From Capitulum mitella (taxonomy: Eukaryota > Arthropoda > Thecostraca > Pollicipedomorpha > Pollicipedidae), in the NCBI GenBank assembly GCA_030062745.1, contig CP099844.1:25792596-25856595 (forward strand): a stretch of DNA of 64,000 nucleotides, read 5' to 3'. A program made the translations under genes and the position numbers. Positions 58,510 through 64,000 of this stretch are shown here, in pieces. The stretch's first letter is position 1, and every line of letters begins with the position of its first letter. Under the pieces are notes generated by a model. The model saw only the letters and a list, made by a program, of their open reading frames with translations. It did not search any database and had not been told where the DNA came from.

Positions 58510-59925
58510 CTAGGAAGAAAACAAAAATACACATCAGTAAACATTACTTTTGGTTTTCTTATTGCACTTATATATTATGTCTATATTATTATACATTATT
58601 AAATATATCATACTATATATCATATCATGTATAATAAGCGTTTGAATTCATGGAATCGGTTCATTGATTGCAAAGATAGATAGAGTAAGCTCCGTTCCAG
58701 GAAGTCACGTATCCCCGACTTACTGGGGACTTTTTAGCCCTCCCCATTAAGTGACGTTGTGAGATACCTCCAAGTTACTGCCGGGTTAAGTCGCTGTGGT
58801 TAGTAAGTCTTGAGCGTTTTACAGGTCAGGTCGACATCCTGTACACATGGATGTAACAATGAATCGTACCGTGTTCTGCTCTCGGGCGACAGCCACCTGC
58901 CTCCTTGACGAGGCTGGATATGAAGGCACATATACTGCACGTCATGGGCAACAAGAGCATATGCTGTCTGCGTCACTACAGCGCACAAGCAACAACAGCG
59001 CAGCTGAAGGACATGAACGCTCTCGTCAACGGCAGCACCCCTTAACGCAGCGGGACCAGCAGCAGCAGCGCCACTGTCACATCGGGGCAGCACTCAGAAA
59101 TGCCATCAATATGACCGGCTGCATCCTTGCGTTGCAAAAACGTCAGTAGACGCTTGAAATGTGTCACACTGTTTGACTCTTGTTCAATGTCCACGTGACA
59201 ATATATAAATATATGTCCATGGGCGGCGCCACAGGGGGTGGGGGCGCGTGCCCCCCAAAGTTTTCCAGAGAGGGACCGACCAGCTCCAACATTTTACTCC
59301 AATGATGCGTAGTTGGTGAAAAAGGAAAAGGATTAAAAACATCGATAAAGGTGGCGATAGGTAATACATCAGGCGTGCTTTGTCGCCGTCTGTCATGTGA
59401 ACCGCGACAGGTTAAAAGGTGTTCTTGATCATGACGTGGCCAGGAATTTTGTATCCCTCAACGAAAGGAGGCGGCGTGCCCTCGGAACTATACCTAGTGG
59501 CCCTTCAGCTGTGGTCCTGGTGCTCCTACTTAAGCCAAGTAATTCAAAAAGTCTTCCAGCATTGCATGAATGTTTCTGAAGGCCTCTGCTACAATAGATA
59601 CATTTCGAAATCAGCGTTCTTTGTTTACTGCTAATGGATTTTCACGTGCATGCTGAAGGTTTCCGGTACGAACTGGGCTGGTGATGCGAACTCGTGGAGT
59701 ACAGCAGTCCCAATAAGACATTTTCCACCGAAGCTCATTGCCTTTTGCCAAGTTGACTTCGAGCGGCTGAAGTGGAAATGTTGCGAAAATACTCCTTACT
59801 TATACGTCAAGGCTCCTCATGATTTCGACAACGAGAAAACAGGAACTATAGTGTGAAGACCTCTTTGAGTTGCAATCCGATAACTGGATGAGATGGTAGA
59901 GCTAGGTGGAGGGCGCGGGAGGGGC
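58510..59925. other. Stretch without a recognised gene
   Basis: Contains AT-rich simple sequence near 58560-58640, a 100-codon plus-strand frame (58847-59149) without recognised domain, and a G/C-rich word near 59219-59262 (ggcggcgccacagggggtgg) resembling MITE ends. Confidence 0.4.
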
Positions 59926-59959
59926 TTAACCCTTAACCCTTAACCCTTAACCCTTAACC
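59926..59959 (+). repeat. (TTAACCC)n tandem tract
   Basis: Four full TTAACCC units and a partial fifth. It sits exactly at the left edge of a degraded piggyBac-like copy, whose target site plus first bases would be TTAA-CCC. It resembles but is not the TTAGGG/CCCTAA telomere unit. Confidence 0.93.
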
Positions 59960-60350
59960 ATATACTCATATGGGAGGGGCTTCAGAAGCCTCCCCCTCCG
60001 GTTTTTTGGTCGCCATTTTCAGTTTTTTTAAAGGAACTTTACGAAATTTGACAACGTTCCCTATCTACCCATTCTTTCTATGTTTTATGCTAAGTTCTTA
60101 CATTTTTTCTCGGGGGCGGAGCCAGGCCAAGTTGTAGGGAAGCACCTCAGGCCATTTCTGGCAGAGTTGAACGTAAAAGAAAAATGACTACCAAAAAGAG
60201 AACTTTTAAGATAAATCTTAAAACACTATATAAGTGTGGAGGTCAGTAACCAGGAAAATACAATGAAGTATTTGTGTTAAGCTGAAATCACTTAACTATG
60301 TCAGGTCAAGGTCAAAAGCCAAAATTCAGCTTTATGTAAATAAAACCAAA
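59926..60350 (+). mobile_element. piggyBac-like element, copy 3, degraded left end only
   Basis: Diverged homologue of 35743-36120: shared landmarks are the gggcggagccaggc word (60113 versus 35899), the aggccatttctggcagagttga stretch, aaagaaaaatg, ttttaagata, and the aggtcaaggtcaaaag DR0 half-site pair near 60303. The right half and terminal repeat are missing. Confidence 0.75.
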
Positions 60351-60471
60351 TTTTGGCTTTTGATGGATTTGAAAGTAGACTTAAGGATGGCAGTTTTTAG
60401 TAATAAGGGGGACACGGATGACTGAAGATAAATATTAAAGAAAAATGTTAAGTGTTGTAAAATTGTCTTTT

Positions 60472-61860
60472 CAGTACCTAATATAATTTGTGTACTTCCG
60501 CCGTGACCTCAGTTTTTCCAGACGCGGTAGATAAGCTGTTTCGAAAGGGCTCATAACCTGGCTCAGTGAAACAGTCAGTTTGGTTCTTGCCTGAATGAGG
60601 AATGTTGCATTCCACTTTCTGACCGACAGAAGAAAAGAAACTATTAAATCCTTCGGAAAAGTCTTCTGCATTATAGAGTATGTTATCATCAAACAGAGCT
60701 GAGGGCAATTTGCCCTGTTTCCTGTCTTGTTTCTGCATTGAATTACTAATGGTTTGTCAAGCTTGCCTCATATTATTCTTATTCTCCTCCACTTCGTTCT
60801 CGAACGACAACTTTTTTGCATCGCTAAGGATAATTACCAATATATTTCTATGTTTTTGTAATTATTCGCGTGAATAATACCCTTTCGTTTTGAGCACTTC
60901 TTGTGCAGTTTAATTTTTCCTGATCTAATGAACACAATATCGCTTTGCTAATTCATGATTTCAGATGGCATTTTCTTCTGGAATGTTTCCTTCCCTTGGA
61001 AAATAAACCACTACCATTTTGATACGCTGGTAAAAACTCCTTGCCTGCTTCATTCGGGTCCTCGAAACTTCGAAAATGTCTCAATCGTGTCTAGGTATTC
61101 ATTTAAGTTTACCATCTTACTGACGTCAAATATTTTCCCTCTTTCTTTTCCACAGACATTTACGCTTACAGTAAGCGATGCTAATATCCGTAGACGATCC
61201 GATAAGTCAGATGTTATGATTCCTGGTGATCGGTAAATTGAGCCGTCTTTAACAAAAACGTTATCAATTAAAGATAGGCTTTGATTCGTAACACGGATTG
61301 GTTTGGTAATTGTGGTATAAAAGCCATAAGATTTTACTTGGTTGAGATATGATGAGGTTTCGTAGTTGCATGTTTGCTGAAGGTCATTGTTGAAGTTCCC
61401 AGATAGAAGAGATGTTTTCTTATTTTAGTCGAGCTGATCCAGCATAGATTCAATTTTTTTCCGTGAACAGCTTAACAGGATAAGTCGTTGCTCTATAAAT
61501 ATTTCATAGATTTATATGTTTATTTCTTGCAGCTGTGTTAACTTTTATTTCCAGGAATAACCTATCAAATTCATCATGAAAGAAATATTTTTTTTCAATG
61601 AATTGGTGCCTTTTATTAACATCAGTTGCAGAACCCCCACGTTCAGTATTATTCCTGCAGAAAGCAAAGAGATTGTAGTTCTCTAGGTAAAATATTCCAA
61701 GTTTTTTTCGCCATGTTTCAGAGATGCAGATGACGGACCAGTCAACACCAGATGATGATTGGAGCGCTTGGAAGTCATCAGATTTGTTACTTAATGACGT
61801 GGTATTTAAGTGCAGAACAAACTCATTGCTTATTGACTGTTTTTTTCAGGACAAAAGTAA
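60472..61860 (-). pseudogene. Non-LTR retrotransposon fragment (endonuclease and linker, CR1/L2/jockey-like)
   Basis: Minus-strand remnant of an ORF2-type protein that would nick target DNA and prime reverse transcription. In order: HLNTTSLSNKSDDFQALQSS then DWSVICISETW near 61735 (apurinic-endonuclease-like N-terminus), NYNLFAFCRNNTERGG near 61665, DEFDRLFLEIKV, then after frame changes LSGNFNNDLQQ near 61395, YGFYTTITKPIRV, LSLIDNVFVKDGS and SDLSDRLRILA near 61200. Downstream is the linker EDFSEGFNSFFSSVGQKVEC near 60635. It stops before the reverse transcriptase core. Stops and shifts interrupt it. The exact clade cannot be set without the RT domain. Confidence 0.8.
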
Positions 61861-62665
61861 CTGCAATTTGATTTGCACTTGTAGTCGGAGATATGCATTA
61901 AGTCACTACCCATTCGACTCATTTGTGAAGAGGTATTACTAATCATGTTGATTTGTGATGTTCCACGGCATCAAGTTTCAGTGGACTCGGTTGGAAAGCC
62001 AACTGGAATGTTTATCATTAAACAGTCTAAACAGGAGCAGTAACAAAATGTTTTTCCTTTCGTAGAAAAAGTATATACATATAAACGCAGCATGACAGCG
62101 CAACAGTAATGTTCAGAGAAACATTCCAAGAATTTCATTATTTAGGCAAATTGTAGTTGTTGTTCAGGTGAACAGTAATGTTGCTGTTCCAGGTGAACAG
62201 CAGCGTTCATGACAGAGTAGTTAAGGATTTGCAATATTACACTGACTTGCATTCCTTTACATTGACCTGATATTCTTCTTTGCAAACAATTCTGTGTTGT
62301 TTCAGTTGCTTGTAGTATGTTTATTTTTGTGTTTCGTAAACTCTGTGAACGGCATATTTTGTGTCTGTTTGTGGCGATGTATTTTTCATGTAGATGTGAT
62401 TCTGTCACTTGCTGAAGATTGTTTTCAACATTAGAGATAGAGTGTATGTGGCGAGTTTCAAACAGGAAGAGCGTTCCATTTAACTTTTCCATTACCATTT
62501 AACCAATAACAGCGGGAAATAGCGTGGTTGTTGAATTTGAGTTTTCATGTGTGCAGACTAAATTAAGAAGCCGCGTGGAAGATCGCCAAGTGTGGAGGCC
62601 ACTGTGAAGCAGAGACAAAACGCGCAGGGGAAGATCGTCGCCTTGACTGCTACAAGTGTCGTTAC
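61861..62665. other. AT-rich stretch without a recognised gene
   Basis: A minus-strand frame at 62142-62498 is open for 118 codons but shows no recognised family; its composition is ordinary for this AT-rich sequence. Confidence 0.4.
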
Positions 62666-63889
62666 TTAACCCTATTCCCGAAGGGCTGGACGGTATGGTC
62701 GATTCCCGGCAAGGGGGGCAGATTCGGCCCCCCTGAGATCTCGAGAACTACTCGTCCGATTTCATCGCAGCAAACAGCAATCGATGTGTCGTGACGTGAA
62801 CTACATTTTTATAAACATAAATTTTCCAAATTTCGAAATTTGTGGATACAAGGGGACAAAAGTGTCAAAATGGGAGGTACTTTTAGACTTCTTATAACTC
62901 CGTCGTTTATGGACCGATTTCAATGAAACTGGCATGAATCGAGAGATTTTGAATAGGGCTTTTACCATGGGTCCACAAATCTGAAATTTTGAAAAAATTC
63001 ATCGGCGTTCATAGGGTTTCAAAAACAGGAGGATTAATTTTCCAACAACTGAATGAACAAAAAAGGCAAAAACGCTTTTTTGGCTGCTAGTCATGCTATG
63101 CTAGAGAACTAATACAAATACAATAAATACAAATCGCATTACAATGTTGTATAATGTTAGCATAGGCGGTGCCAGGGACATGAAAAATGGGAAACTGTCA
63201 TGGTCACACGTTCTTCAGATCACCTTGTGACCTTTGACCTTAAATGACCCCCAGTGACCTTGGGGTCACCTGGAATGGTCTCGTGTGCATTTGATATTAT
63301 CTGTAAACATTTTCAATCATTTGCATTCACTCTATTCCAAAAATTTCATTTTATGGCTATTGCGATACAGGGTACGCACACTGACATTTTAGGTCACAGC
63401 TCCGTGACCCGACCTGATATCAAGCTGAAACTTGGTACACAAGTAGAGGGTACCTTTCTACGTCATATATATTCCGGGTTTGGCATCTGAAAAAAGGCGC
63501 CGAAATGATCGCAAAAAAATAAAGTTTGACTTTTGACCTTGACCCGACCTTGTGAAGTGCCCTCAGATAAACAAAATTTTGTGTGCATATTGCCCAGTTA
63601 TTAAGCTATACATCTATGTAAAGTTTTAAGTTGTATTTTAAAAACTCTGTTTTTGGCAAACATTTTCCTTTTACCCTCAACATGGCCAAAAATGGCCTGA
63701 GGTGCCTCCCAAAAACGTTGTCTGGCTCCGCTCCTGAAAAAAGTAGAATTGTGAAATTTTGTCACAGCGCGTAGAAAGAATACCTAGAAAAAGCGACCAA
63801 GTTTGGTAAAGCTGCGTTAAAAAGCCTGGAATTGGCAACCAAAAAACCCAAGGGGGGCAGATTCAGCCCCCTGCCGGGAATAGGGTTAA
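62666..63889 (-). mobile_element. Non-autonomous piggyBac-like element, copy 2
   Basis: Flanked by TTAA at 62666-62669 and 63886-63889. Ends are CCCTATTCCCG and CCGGGAATAGGG. It is the reverse complement of copy 1 along its length (for example gtctagccctccgggaatag there versus cccgaagggctggac here), 1,224 bases against 1,204. Conserved blocks include the gggcagattc-ggccccc subterminal repeats, the AGGTCA arrays and the agcggagcca-type word near 63725. No transposase is encoded. Confidence 0.85.
63228..63260 (-). promoter_or_regulatory. AGGTCA half-site array in copy 2
   Basis: On the plus strand, TGACCT at 63228 and 63235 (spacing 1, a DR1), then TGACCC at 63245 and TGACCT at 63255, spaced by 4 and 4. 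This is the same arrangement as 36363-36395 in copy 1. Confidence 0.55.
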
Positions 63890-64000
63890 GCCGTCCGTAA
63901 AACCCTTTACTGAGATACTTGACACGTGTTTCTTTTTTAACATGTCATCTTAATCGTGGTGTTTCCTGCTCTGTCTTCTCGATGGTAATCGGCACATTCC

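Noticed and set aside
59926-59959. Interstitial telomere
   Set aside because: The unit is TTAACCC and not TTAGGG/CCCTAA, and it sits exactly at a TTAA-CCC element end.

Overview
The window is animal nuclear DNA, most likely from an arthropod or another invertebrate. It has intron-split coding exons with GT/AG borders, remnants of many eukaryotic transposon classes, long (TA)n, (GATA)n and (AC)n tracts, and a 500-base assembly gap. There are no operons or ribosome-binding sites. Almost all long open frames are transposon debris, microsatellite translations or chance frames in GC-rich DNA.

Layout. (1) 1-10632 is a long palindrome: an inverted partial copy (1-3803) runs head to head into a larger copy (3801-10632) of a repeat unit called unit A here. 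Unit A carries a decayed hAT transposase with a DUF4371 core (hAT-A) near its right side. The gap (10633-11132) cuts unit A. (2) 11133 to about 26900 is GC-rich, CpG-rich and poor in transposons. It holds the one convincing host gene, four minus-strand exons of a Polycomb-group RING-finger gene of the PCGF2/PCGF4 (MEL18/BMI1/Psc) class, with exon 1 at 22430-22541 and exon 4 at 16908-17004. The exons join in phase and encode the RING finger and the following conserved block. The C-terminal RAWUL part was not found. (3) 26900-43330 is AT-rich: a Ty3/gypsy integrase fragment, a decayed roughly 30-base minisatellite, a large fold-back repeat containing a hAT fragment and a nested TTAA-flanked piggyBac-like element, a broken THAP domain and a 245-bp MITE. 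(4) 43332-49968 is another copy of unit A. (5) 50400-57990 is a nest of hAT elements: a nearly complete but frameshifted hAT-B transposase, an inverted copy of its 3' part, a pogo/Tigger fragment between them, and an inverted deleted copy of unit A. (6) 58000-64000 holds a possible terminal exon, a third degraded piggyBac-like copy beginning with a TTAACCC tandem tract, a truncated non-LTR retrotransposon, and a second full piggyBac-like element.

How the parts relate. The PCGF gene should act in PRC1, pairing with a RING1-type partner to ubiquitinate histone H2A. Its surroundings carry repeated palindromic cAMP-response elements (TGACGTCA), an E-box and an NRF1-type site, and four dense CpG blocks. 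The transposons form nested sets that can be read as filled and empty sites: the piggyBac-like element at 35739-36942 and the MITE at 57329-57562 each have an uninterrupted counterpart elsewhere in the window. The piggyBac-like family carries ordered arrays of AGGTCA nuclear-receptor half-sites, which is the most unusual regulatory signal here.
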